NCBI GenBank assembly: GCA_032622095.1
Contig: CP136068.1
Span: 159,607,465 to 159,671,464 of the forward strand
Direction: 5' to 3'
Source: Siphonodentalium dalli
Taxonomy: Eukaryota > Mollusca > Scaphopoda > Gadilida > Siphonodentaliidae
DNA length: 64,000 nucleotides
The position numbers were made by a program, and so were the translations under genes. Under the pieces are notes generated by a model, which did not search any database, was not told the DNA's origin, and saw nothing but the letters and a program-made list of their open reading frames with translations. Numbering within the stretch: the first letter of the stretch is position 1; each line of letters begins with the position of its first letter. This document shows, piece after piece, positions 35,301 to 46,324 of the stretch.

Positions 35301-36530
35301 TCCACCAAACGAATACATAATCACCTTCGCAATATGGCGTTGTTCGAGTCAGCGTTGCATCAACAATTGATTTAATAAACCAAATTCCACCAAATTCATA
35401 CACGTTTTTCTCTAATGATATACCATGAATTAAATCACATTTGGTGTCGTTTGCGTCACGGATGACCAGCGGATATGCACTATCATTGATAAGATTGCTA
35501 TTCGCCGATATCCACATATAAGTTATATACAGTCACCAGGCCATCTCCATATCATTTTAAGTAGTTGGGTGTTCACATTTCACAATCCCGACATATGGTG
35601 ACCCACATACGTCACTTGAACAATTATATCTTCTTAACCGTCATATTTATATGGGAATGGCAATCAAGGCATTCACACAATGAGCTAGCAAAAAGAGATA
35701 ACTAGAAGAAGCATTAAACGTATATTTATCATTCTATTGAAGAGATACATATATTCGTGCAAACTGAGAGACCTCGAACCGTCAGAGGATTGCATATATA
35801 TAATAAAAAACATTAGTCTGTTCCATTCAATACAGTTTCCACAAAAAGTTACAATTTGTCAAGAGATATGGAAGGCCTGTTCAAAAATAGTGGTCACAGT
35901 GTGCAGTCAAATATAGCTTCTTCTGATATACAAGGACATGCAGTTAGTAGCACAAGACTTTTCAGGATCCTACCAATACTGACATCTGACAAGGGTTTTA
36001 GAACAGACTCATCGACTGACATAAACAACTCAAAATCTCGCTCTGTGCCTGGCACATGCAGCTGATATATATGCGCAGCAACAGTTCGTTTAAACTAAGA
36101 ATATTTAGCCAATATATAGCACCGTGAACAGAGGAGGACCTGGAAATTTCTTTGAAACATCTGTATCTTCATGGAGATATGATAGCCAGGTGTCCTCGAG
36201 ATCTTAGTCCAACCCACTAGATTGATTGATACATCTCAATATGTAAAACCCAATTTTATCGAACTAATGTGTTTATGATGTTCATGTATCATATTATAAC
36301 GTCTAATGTATACGCAGTTGTAAATAAATAAATACTTCATTATTGGTGGAACGGATTAATCGCGATAAACAGAATGACAATTGGCAAGGTGAGCCGCTAC
36401 TTATATTCATTGACTGTAATAATCATGTTTTGTGATGCTATTTGAATATACAATTTATGAGAAAACGTATAACACTTTAAGCAAGAGCATTCTCTATTCA
36501 CAACAAATATCCACAGCATACATTAACCTG
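35300..36530 (+). other. Unique 3' part of Helitron H
   Basis: After the array the element has about 1.2 kb without tandem structure. It has one small frame (35856-36065, starting MSRDMEGLFK) that is hydrophilic and Ser-rich, with no recognised domain. Such segments in Helitrons may be captured, but no source is visible here. Confidence 0.4.
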
Positions 36531-36657
36531 GGCAACGCCGGGTAACCCTGCTAGTTCTCTTATATATGCGAGGCGAACTATGGTCGACTCGCATATATAA
36601 GAGAATGCATTGGCACAGGGTAAAACAATCTTACGACTGGATTTGATATGGCGGGCC

Positions 36658-39600
36658 ACATATATATTTACATAGCCCGGCTTTATCTCAAATCGCTCAG
36701 AATTAGTCAAACATTGCGAAAATTACAAGTTTATAAAAAATAACGGTACTTTTGTTTTCGTAACGGCACCATTTTCGCCCAGCAGCATCAACGCGATTCG
36801 ACAGGACCCAGCAGCATCACGACATATTAGCATGACCTCTTGCCCAGGGGTGTATATATTCCACAGAGACCCCCAAGTAATGACGGGACGATCGAAATGC
36901 AATGCATTCCCACACATGCAGGAGTTTTGCTACAATGATAACAAAATCCGAGCGATTTTCGACATTTTCCCTTGACAATTTGACCTTAAATTTTATAAGG
37001 GACTAGCTTCATTTAAACCAAATCATATATACATTGTAAGTAATCGGAAAAATGGAATTAATTAAATTGATATCTACACCAAATAACGCTCACGAGGGTT
37101 AGATGTGATTGAATTTGGATTTTGAAGTTAGACGCCTTTACCGCCTTTAACTCGCATGCGGACCATATATGGGCATTTTTCAAAAAATGTGGCCGATTTG
37201 GGTATTCAAGAATCAAAAAATTATTTCAACGAGAAAACATATTTTAGCCGCTTTTCGTGGTTGAGGGTAGATCAGAGGATAGTAAAATGCAACCTTAATC
37301 ACTACTAGATCCTGTCCGAATCAGGTCGAATGACGATGCACACACACCTAGTGTCCCTACTGTTGCCATTATGTTTTTCAATGTAAATATGATTTTGAGT
37401 GATATAGAGGTGGAAAATAACATATGCGCAACATGTGCATTGTGTGGTAATCAGAATTTGCAAAAATAAATACCAAAATATGATGAGTATAACGAGTTAT
37501 GATAATGTATATGTGATATGCATAAATTTCCGATATCCAGGTATCGAGTTTTCTCGACCTGGAATGGTGTGCATTTCTGTTTGATTATGGCCATATTAAG
37601 GTAAATACTCCACAATTCTATCGGGATGAGGGAATCCAATTCAAATTAATCTCGATACGACAGAAAAACTCGACGGTAACAGATGGGACAAGCCAATAAC
37701 AGGAGAGACACTTGACGTAACAGAAGGGACAGTTTTATTATGAACATACTTGTGGAAACAATATTTCCAACAATAAAACAAAATGTCACTTTCCATAAGT
37801 GAACGAGACCCAACTGGACCAAATGCGTACCAGACCTGGAAACAAAATGTATTAAACGATAGCCTGATGTATATTAGCCTATCATTTGGTAACATGAAGG
37901 ACTGATAGTAACAGGAAGGACACATATATACCAAATGTGACCAACAACACAATATAGTATGCGATCCGGCATAGGATAACTAAAAGCTAACGTTCTGATC
38001 GTCAAATATAGGTGCAATTGATGAAATTTATGACATACACGCCGCAATTGGTCTCCGGTAACAGGAATGATATTAGCGTAACTATAGCATATTGGCAATT
38101 CATATTTGTTGTCAGACTGTAACCGTGGATTTATTTTTCGTATGATGTATTATTGCAGAACTGTGTGACAATTTTAACTATAAACAGATATCACATACTG
38201 GTAATGGCATATTGATACAACACAGAGTGACAATAAGCAAAACACACATGAACATTGTGTTTAAATATAGTATTGAAATGATAATACAATAATACATTTC
38301 GCACGATGTTCATTGACACCATGCACAAAATTTGATAAAATTACCTTCGTCCGACGCATACATGCGTACATCTGTTGTATCATGAACAAAATATGTTTTG
38401 TTTGAAATTCCACTAATCAGGGGGAGGGATCTGGACAAAATTTCCGGACGCTATGCGCTTTTTTATTTTACTGCCCTGTTGGTACTCACCACCCCCTAAT
38501 TTTTTTCCCATTCTGTGATCTTATCTGATCAATGTTCCATATAATGATTATAGAAGCATTTCTTCTTTTATTTACCAACAAGACTAATGTTTCAAAACAA
38601 GTCTCCAATAAATGTGGGCTGTAGCCTGTATGGTATGCTGATGGAATGACATTTAAAGTTCAAGATGGCAATGTTTGTTTGAAACAAATTTTTGGGAAAA
38701 CATGGAGGCTCCCTTCTAGAGGTCACTTCGAAGATCCATATGAAGTTTTGGTGACGATTGGATGAGAAATGTAACCTGCAAAGTGCGCTAAAGGATTTGG
38801 TCATACAAAGAGTAAAATCCAAGATGGCTGCCAGCGGCCATATTTTTCATAAAAAAGTCATTCAAATTTGGCAACTCCCATCTAGAGGTGACGCCAGATC
38901 TATATACCGAATATCGTTGAAATCGGTCAAAGTTTGTTCTAACACCTTTGTTTTATTTTATTATGTTTTTTATAATATTCTATTTTTATTTGAAGAGTTC
39001 AGTGAAGAGTTTACATTTTTTTTAAGAATCTATTTTTGTGTTGTTTTCATTTATATCAGGTTGAATAAATCATTTTTATTAGAACTATTTAAATCTGAGC
39101 GTTTCCGTGTCAATGTGCATTGATAGATCCTTGATGAAAACATTTAGCAAGCTGACCTTTTTATTGCCACTTGGTGTCATCCATCATTATTAACTGATGG
39201 TGAACTCAAAACCCCCTACCAAGAGTTAAGTGCATACCTATTATTTACATGTAATAGAAGCATTCTTAAAACCTTATGTCCCATCATTTTGAAGACAATT
39301 GATTCGAGGAAAAAAGTTACAGGGCCAGGACAAAATGTGTCAGTCGGGCTGCTGAAAGATTCACCCACCCACCGCCTAGTGTTCGGAAAAAAATTGCAGA
39401 CCCCCCCCCACCTGCTGTAACTGGCTTTACAATAAATTTTGATTTGGTTACTAGACATGTTTAGATTGAACAACGTCTGACGTCTGCAGCATGGAAGGTG
39501 GTCATGTACAATGGTAGTGCACCTTTTACTACTAGTATGTTGATAGCTAATGTCCAGTTAACACCGTTTGCTCATTGCTATTTGTTTACACACGTGTAGC

Positions 39601-41060
39601 GGTCTCGTTAAATACTGATTATAGTAAACTCTGTATATTTCGTGTATGTCGTAGATGAATAATAGAATCGCTGCGGAATGATGGAGAAACTTTGTTTGGA
39701 ATTAGAATATAGTACCTCACAATTAAATTTCTTTTCACATACATGTACATGTACCTTGTGCATGACCGCAGTAATTCGATTTCGTGAGTTTTTAAAATCA
39801 TAGCATATCAGCAGGTCTACCGCATCATAGCATATTAGCAGGACCACTTGATCAGGTGTGTGTCTATATCTGACAGTTTACACGGGTTTGTGTTGGGCAT
39901 GGGAATTGGCCCTAAGTGAATTTATGTGAAAACTGTTTGATCATTGCAAATGAGCACGTATACTTTCATTTACTGGATCTCAATCAAGTATAATAGAAAA
40001 CATTCTATATCAAAATAAGTGTGTGGAAGACAGAAATGGAAGGCGTTCTGCAAGGAAATACAAATATATGTCAATTCACTGCCAAAAATAACAACTGTGT
40101 AATCTATTGTCACTGCTGTTACCACAATGCCACACATGTTACCACATCCAGCATTATCTGACTGAGACAGGAATGATGAGTAAAATCTGTGAAAATATTG
40201 ATGTTATAAGCCAGGAACCAGAGCATGGTGATGTCAAAATCATTACGACATGCAAACTAATACTCGTGCCATTTTGTTTTTGTCCGTGCTGTTACCAAAG
40301 TGTTCCCTACTGTTACAATTTAAAAGGTAACAGTAGGGACGGTAACAGTAAGGACGTTTCGGGTTTAAACAGGGGATTCCCACCGGTCATCCATTGTTAG
40401 GAAACAAAATGTATGTGTTGCCCCACGGAGATCACATTGGACAAAACTAAGAAGAGAAACATTTGTGTAATAATACACTCACAGACCTGTATCTATCGGT
40501 AACAGTAGTGACACTCTCCCAATGTACTCACCTGTCTGATGAATGATACTGTCAATAACGGGCAAATTAATTGCACCGACCAGCGGATAACAGTTGTTTA
40601 GCCATGTGTATTGATGAGTAGTACTGGAAACCAATTTGCACTTCCTCATTCGCCAATGCCAGGACTGTTGTATTATGTGTTTCTCTCTTGGTAACAGTAG
40701 GGACCACCAATCGTGGGACAGTTTTGTGACCTAAATTATGTTACTTGACTTGGTTAAAATTGTGCATATTTTGTGATTTTATGATCAGACGTGTTACATA
40801 TGATGCAAAGTGTCTAATAAAGTGGTATTTAATGGTCATATTTTATACAAAAATGTCTGTATTTGGGGAGATTTCGGAAAATTGGGACAGGCATAATTGG
40901 CCATTTTGGCCATATTACGAGCCTCTGGATTGTAGAGATATCAAGGAGCGGATGATATAGGGTCTGCAACAAGTCGACCCCATCCCATATTATATCTCAA
41001 AATAAAAAAATGCGATCATTAATAAACTTTTCTAAAAATAAATGGTGACGGACAGACATA
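36658..41060. other. Long non-coding stretch with scattered GTAACAG-AGGGAC motifs
   Basis: The motif GGTAACAGTAGGGAC or a close variant occurs on either strand near 37352, 37672, 37725, 37895, 38055, 40306, 40326, 40495 and 40690, and twice as an inverted pair around 40310-40345. Copies of the C/G-run repeat lie near 38415 and 39300. Small frames (for example 40107-40400) overlap these motifs and have no recognisable domain. Confidence 0.45.
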
Positions 41061-41089
41061 GGCCACTTTTTTGAAAAATGCCCATATAT

Positions 41090-41417
41090 GGTTATTCCCA
41101 CGACAAAACCCACCCGCATGCCATGTCACTGACTGAAAAATATTAACTTTCTTGTGGGCCATATATATGGTTATTCCCACGACAAAACCCACCGCAAGCC
41201 ATGTCACTGACTGAAAAATATTAACTGTCTTGTGGGCTATATATATGGTTATTCCCACGACAAAACTCACCCGCATGCCATGTCACTGACTGAAAAATAT
41301 TAACTGTCTTGTGGGCCATATATATGGTTATTCCCACGACAAAACCCACCGCAAGCCATGTCACTGACTGAAAAATATTAACTGTCTTGTGGGCTATACA
41401 TATGGTTATTCCCACGT
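41090..41417 (-). repeat. 78-79 bp tandem repeat, about 4.2 units
   Basis: GGTTATTCCCACGACAAAAC starts at 41090, 41169, 41247 and 41326, and a partial copy starts at 41404. Two variants alternate (CCCGCATGCCATG and CCGCAAGCCATG), suggesting amplification as a dimer. The minus-strand frames with repeated phrases are produced by this array. Confidence 0.92.
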
Positions 41418-41687
41418 TTGACGCTCAATAGTCGCTGAGTTCGGAGAGTGGCTAAAATGCAAGCTTGGCGCCAAGCTTGGCAGTTTTTAAGGCAGGTGAC
41501 TAAAAGACAAGCTTGGCGTTTTCAAATTTTAAAAAAACCTTTTAAACGCAGTTTTCGGGTGAATTATGCGGGAATAGCACCAGTTAATTACTTATATGGC
41601 CCATTTTCGTAAATTAATCGACAATAGTGGCAGTAATGTCCCCGATTGGTTGGTTAATAGGGGGCGTGGTCACAAAATCAAAACATC

Positions 41688-42660
41688 GTCTTTTTACGCA
41701 GATTTCTTGTCGGTTTTTGGTCGATTTCTCTTTTTAAACATCAGTTGGACTCAGTTTTTTATTCAAAACATGTTGAATGGTTATCATTTATCACTCTCAT
41801 AGTCGAGCTTGGCGGTTTTGAACATTATATGCGAAGAATTTTTGACTTTTAGATGACCGACCACCGAACCGCCAAGCTCGAATAAAAAATATAAATATTA
41901 AGCTGAATTTTCGCCGATTTCTCGTTTCTAAAACACGTTCCATCTAGTTGTTATGTAAAAACGTGTAAAATGATTATCATTTTTCACAAATATAATCGGG
42001 CTTGGCGGTTTTGAACATTATATACGAAGAATTTTTGACTTTTAGATGACCGACCACCGAACCGCCAAGCTCGAATAAAAAATCTAAATATTAAGCTGAA
42101 TTTTCGCCGATTTCTCGTTTCTAAGACACGTTCCATCTAGTTTTTATGTAAAAACGTGTAAAATGATTATCATTCTTCACAAATATAATCGGGCATGGCG
42201 GTTTTGAAAATTATATACGAAGAATTTTTGAATTTTAGATGACCGACCACCGAACCGCCAAGCTCGAATAAAAAATCAAAATATTGAGCTGAATTTCGGC
42301 CGATTTCTCGTTTCTAAAACACGTTCCAACTAGTTTTTATGTAAAAACATGTAAAATGATTATCATTCGTCACAAATATACTCGAGCTTGGCGGTTTTGA
42401 ATATTTTATATTAAGAAGTTTTGACATTTGATGACCGACCACCGAACCGCCAAGCTCGAATTTTAAATCAAAATATGAAGCTGAATTTCCTGAGATTTCT
42501 CGTTTCTAAAACATGTTCCAGCTATTTTTCATGTAAAAACATGTAAAATGATTATCGTTCTTCACATATATACTCGAGCTTGGCGGTTTTTAACATTGAG
42601 TACTTAGAATTTTCGACTTTTATATGACCGCCCACCGAACCGGCCAAGGCAAAATGATAC
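41688..42660 (+). repeat. 193-bp satellite, five units, each with an internal hairpin
   Basis: CGAGCTTGGCGGTTTT (or CGGGCTTGG/CGGGCATGG) starts at 41804, 41997, 42190, 42383 and 42575, spaced 193, 193, 193 and 192. In every unit AACCGCCAAGCTCG, its inverse, follows about 65 bp later, so each unit can fold into a hairpin. A partial unit without the hairpin precedes the array (41688-41803), and GCTTGGCGCCAAGC lies near 41463. The strict spacing close to nucleosome length and the preserved stems are notable. Confidence 0.9.
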
Positions 42661-43050
42661 CCAGACCAAACCGAGGCATATTAGTATTGACACGAAGCTG
42701 GATAAATGCTAATACTAATGGTGGAATAGTTATGTAATACATTCCTTCATCCCCAAATAAATTAATGTACTATTTTGCGATAATATTTCGCTGAGATTTG
42801 GCGTCTTGCGTTACCACTAGAAACGGAAGTGATTTCTTGCGATTTGATTGGTGGACAAAATAAAATTCCGGGTAAATTCGCCTCATGGATATTCGACATG
42901 GTTTGCGAACTTTTAAAAGTATCACTGCCCCCAGTGATGCGGGAAACGACACTTCCCTCGACTGATAGATATTGTCGCTACCAAGCGTATCTAAGGGCCT
43001 TGACCAATCAAATGCACGCACTTTAGTCAAAGCAAAAGTAGTTGTAATTA
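42661..43050. other. Non-coding stretch, nothing recognised
   Basis: Overlapping short frames on both strands (42770-43069) lack motifs and oppose each other. No repeat partner was seen. Confidence 0.4.
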
Positions 43051-43545
43051 TATAAGGATTAACTGTCATGTGGACTGTTTTTTATGGAGATGTAACCGTG
43101 AGGTTCAGGTTTTACATACAAGTTATGACCACTTACATCACCTTTACATCTCCATAAAAACAGTCCAAATGACAGTTAATCCTTATATTTATATACATTT
43201 AGCGAAAAAGCCACTTTTGTAAATGTATTTAAATCGAAAAGTGTATCGTGACAAAACCAGCCCAAAATATCCCATAGCACCCTTGGCAAAAGTTAACAGG
43301 AACAATTGCTCTTTATATTGAAACCCGATGATTTATTAAGTCAATCATGTGCGAGTCCAAATGCGCCCAAACATTACGCGTTCGTCTTTCCAAAACCTAT
43401 GACGCGTCGATGTAATTATGAAGCTGCAGTTATGAGCTGTTGCGCGTTCACCGAGAAATAATTGCAACTAGCCACGTGGGCGCCAACCAATCAGAATGCT
43501 GGATTTAGTGATAATCACACTTAGTATGTAAATATATACATATAT
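43051..43545 (+). repeat. Hairpin-plus-tail repeat E, copy 2
   Basis: It starts TATAAGGATTAACTGTCATG, with the inverse arm ending near 43187. The apex is shortened relative to copy 1. The tail matches 25162-25515 throughout, including GCGTTCGTCTTTCCAAA and CCAATCAGAATGCTGGATTTA. Confidence 0.82.
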
Positions 43546-43919
43546 TGACATGCAGTCGACATGGCGAATACTCGTGTATAGCATACACGTGCATGTTATC
43601 AATTAAATAAATCGCATGCATTTTAATACGATTGATAAATGTATCATCATATGTGTGTCTTTATATAATTCAATTGATTTAAACACAATTTTATATTATA
43701 AAGTTATTATACAATATTGTGTACAGTATGTGTTTTTCTTGTACGAGTGCAGGTTGTGGTGAAAAGTCATATTGGACGAGACACGCAATGTCGAGTCCAA
43801 TATAACTTTTCACCACAACCTGAATGAGTATAAGAAAACACATACAGAACATTGTATTATGCCATTTTTATTATCCATCTGTATGTTTATCCCAATTTTG
43901 GGAAATGAAAAAAGTGTTA

Positions 43920-43989
43920 GTCCAATGCATTCTCTTATATATACGAGGCGACCTATGGTCGATTCGCATATATAAGAGAATGCATTGGC
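43920..43989. repeat. 69-bp palindrome family, isolated copy
   Basis: TCCAATGCATTCTCTTATAT pairs with ATATAAGAGAATGCATTGG. The right flank CACGGGGTCTTTAATGCTGT resembles the inner flank of the element at 22242-22480, so this may be a remnant of that frame. Confidence 0.8.
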
Positions 43990-44235
43990 ACGGGGTCTTT
44001 AATGCTGTACCAGCTACGAACCATAATTAAACTACGTACCACCAATATCGCCCTCGACGTTTTATATCCCAAAATTATTCTGGCCATCAAATCAGTCTGC
44101 TTAACTCGTTATTATATTAAATCAGACCTTGTCCTGCTTTTTACAGCTTTCAAGAATAGCTCTAAATGCGGTGGACTACTTCTTCTACAAGATCAATTTA
44201 TGACGGGGTCGATGGAGATGTGCGGGAGACCATGC

Positions 44236-44351
44236 AGCGAATAACCCGACAGCAGGAAATCAACTTATTCCCGATATAGAATCTTTACGGGAGGCGACTC
44301 TGCAGTGAATAACCCGGCAACATGCAGGGAAATCGACTTACATGTATATCG
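44236..44351 (+). repeat. Short imperfect direct repeat
   Basis: GCGAATAACCCGACAGCAGG and GTGAATAACCCGGCAACATG head two ~75-bp segments, both followed by GGAAATC-ACTTA and ATATCGG-like sequence. Confidence 0.5.
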
Positions 44352-44935
44352 GAGATATACACTATTAGAACAAATGTGTATAAATTATACACAATATGTA
44401 TCAGTTTGATCTTTAACAATTGTGTATAAATGATATATGACATAATTTATGTGTTGGTGAAATTTTCTCAACATTGAAAAATTAGAGTAAATATGTGAGT
44501 ATATTATAGTTAGTAGATGAGATATCGTCTGATTGAGACACACACCTAGCAAAAAGCTACCATATTAAAAATCTGGCAGCAGCTTTAACACTTTGTGCTA
44601 CACAATTATGTGCTGTTCAGTTTTGACACAAACACAGTATGGCTCAACGTTTTTAAGCTGCTACCAGATTGTTAATATGGAAGCTTTTTATGAGGTTTGT
44701 TTCTCAAATAGAGCATATCTCATCTACTAACTATACTATATCCACATATTCACTCACATTCAATGTTGAGAAAATTCCATCAACACATATTACATTATAT
44801 CATTTCTACACAATATTGTTTAAGATCAGAATTAAACATAATATATCATTCTTAACACAAATGTGTATTAATTCTACACCAAATAATGGTGTAGAATTAA
44901 TACACATTTGTTTTAAGAAGGATAGACGAATGTTT
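44352..44935. repeat. ~580-bp foldback element
   Basis: The left arm (44352-44620) and right arm (44645-44935) are inverted copies: ATGAGATATCGTCTGATTGAG pairs with CAAATAGAGCATATCTCAT, and TCTCAACATTGAAAAATTAG pairs with CATTCAATGTTGAGAAAATT. At the right edge a perfect 54-bp palindrome (44858-44911) surrounds AAATAATGG. Arms of about 270 bp with moderate divergence indicate an aged foldback transposon. Confidence 0.75.
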
Positions 44936-45002
44936 ACGGTAGATGATCACCCGACACCATACAGATACGGAGATATGTTTACTCGACACCTTAAACCGAT
45001 AT

Positions 45003-45120
45003 AGGATAGGATAGGATAATTTTATTTAAAATATACACACATGGAAAGTACAATTACAAATACATATCATAGACTATATAATTGTATATTGTTAGGGATG
45101 ATATAACCATGACTGACTAT
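45003..45120 (-). mobile_element. LINE 3' end fragment with (TCCTA)n tail
   Basis: On the minus strand the sequence CATGTGTGTATATTTTAAAT, then AAAATTATCC and TCCTATCCTA repeats, looks like a 3' UTR with an AATAAA signal and a pentanucleotide tail. It is similar in design to the (TCTTA)n-tailed retrocopy near 10966. No coding part remains. Confidence 0.5.
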
Positions 45121-45365
45121 CTTCCTATCACCGACACTATCATCGGCATTTTAATACTGATTTATCGTACTTCACATTTAATGGTTTCATGACATATTTA
45201 TTCTATAAGAACGAAGAATTTATGGATTTGGATGTGCCTTCAATTAATATAATATCCACATACTATTAAGTCTTTGTAAACAAACACTCAGATTAAAATA
45301 GATTTGTTTATAATGTCGATGATAATGTCGGTGATAAGGAGATATTCATGATTATAGCAACCAAC

Positions 45366-45465
45366 AGGGGTGCTTATATATAAGGCAGGTGAATGACGTC
45401 ATATAATAGTAACCACCAAGCTTAAGGGTGCTTATACCTAAGGCAGGTGCATGACGTCATATATT
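45366..45465 (+). repeat. Tandem pair containing TGACGTCA
   Basis: GGGTGCTTATATATAAGGCA followed by GGTGAATGACGTCATATA is repeated about 59 bp on as GGGTGCTTATACCTAAGGCA and GGTGCATGACGTCATATA. TGACGTCA is the consensus CREB/ATF site, but nothing else shows that this is a promoter. Confidence 0.6.
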
Positions 45466-45939
45466 TTTTTCTATATCCATCAGTGATTTTTTGATTTTTC
45501 AAGATCGCGGGTATATATTCTGGAGAAATTGGCACGTGACTTCCGGTTAGAAACCGTGTTGAGTTTGCAAAAAAAAAACGCGGAATTTGAAATGAAGCAT
45601 CGCGATAACAATTTACGAAAAATTCACATGTATGTGATTTAAGTCTATTAATTTCATTTAGACCAGTTTTGTTGGTCAGCTTAATGAAAACGAAAAATGA
45701 AGTCATGACGATTATCCATACAATATTTTACAATCCACGACACGTGTTGTCAATTTGGCATGTCGTCTCCGTCGTGACCACTGTATGATGTTACATAATT
45801 TATTCTTAGCGTTATGTCGCCAAAACAGGCAAATTTGAGGCACATCATGTGTGGTAGCTCCACTACGTGTAATGTACGATTCATATTATATACACTAGAA
45901 TTTGTCACTTCAATCCTAGTTCCCCATATCACAATGTAC

Positions 45940-46300
45940 AGGTGGTTACACACAAATGTAGTTAAAGGTTATCGTTGTCGACTGTACGAGTATGTACACA
46001 CTATTGTAGCTAAAGGTTATCGCTGCGCCCTGGACGAGTAGTTAAAAACAAATGCAGTTATCGGTTATCGTATCCCCTGGACGAGTAATTACACATAAAT
46101 GTAGTTAAATATTATCGCTGTCCGCTGGGCGAGTAGTTACACACAAACGTAGTTAGATGTTATCGTAATCTCTGGATGAGTAGCTACACACATGTAGTTA
46201 TCTGTTATCGTTGTCCGCTGGATGAGTATTTTCACATGAATGTAGTTTAATATTTCCGTTTTTGTCTGCTGGACAAGTAGCTACACACAAATGCGCAGTT
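45940..46300 (+). repeat. 47-48 bp tandem repeat, about eight units
   Basis: Units contain GAGTAGTTACACACAAATGT, AGTTA and GGTTATCGTTGTC-CTGGACG. Anchors fall at 45986, 46034, 46081, 46129, 46176, 46222 and 46273. Units are diverged by several bases each. Confidence 0.85.
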
Positions 46301-46324
46301 AACAAGTTATAATAAAGCATTTAG

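Larger units (their letters stand above)
33733..36554 (+). mobile_element. 2.8-kb non-autonomous Helitron H inside a palindrome
   Basis: It begins TCTTCTATATCTATATTTGC just after A33732. It ends with a bulged-G hairpin (CCTGGGC, loop AAC, GCCGGG), GTAACC and CTAG (36551-36554), followed by T. The target reads GCCAATGCA|TTCTCTTATA, exactly the sequence of the intact palindromes elsewhere, with no duplicated bases. That empty-site match strongly supports Helitron-type insertion between A and T. It has a (GTCT)n-rich start, repeated again at 35104, a tandem array, and no Rep/helicase. A 69-codon frame at 35856-36065 is unrecognised and could be captured host sequence. Confidence 0.85.
33398..36657. 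mobile_element. Palindrome-bearing inverted-repeat element P1, split by a Helitron
   Basis: The left end is AAATCCAGTCGTAAGTCAGG and the right end, inverted, is AATCTTACGACTGGATTTGA followed by TATGGCGGG. It contains one whole 69-bp palindrome (33438-33506), an AT-rich spacer with CCCTGCAGGGAGCTCCAC, and a second palindrome divided into 33724-33732 and 36555-36613 by the Helitron between. A rearranged relative lies at 48978-49476. Without the insertion it would be about 440 bp. Confidence 0.78.

Noticed and set aside
41019-41415. Minus-strand frames with repeated phrases suggesting a repeat protein
   Set aside because: They come from the 78-bp tandem array; the repeat shifts the frame between units.
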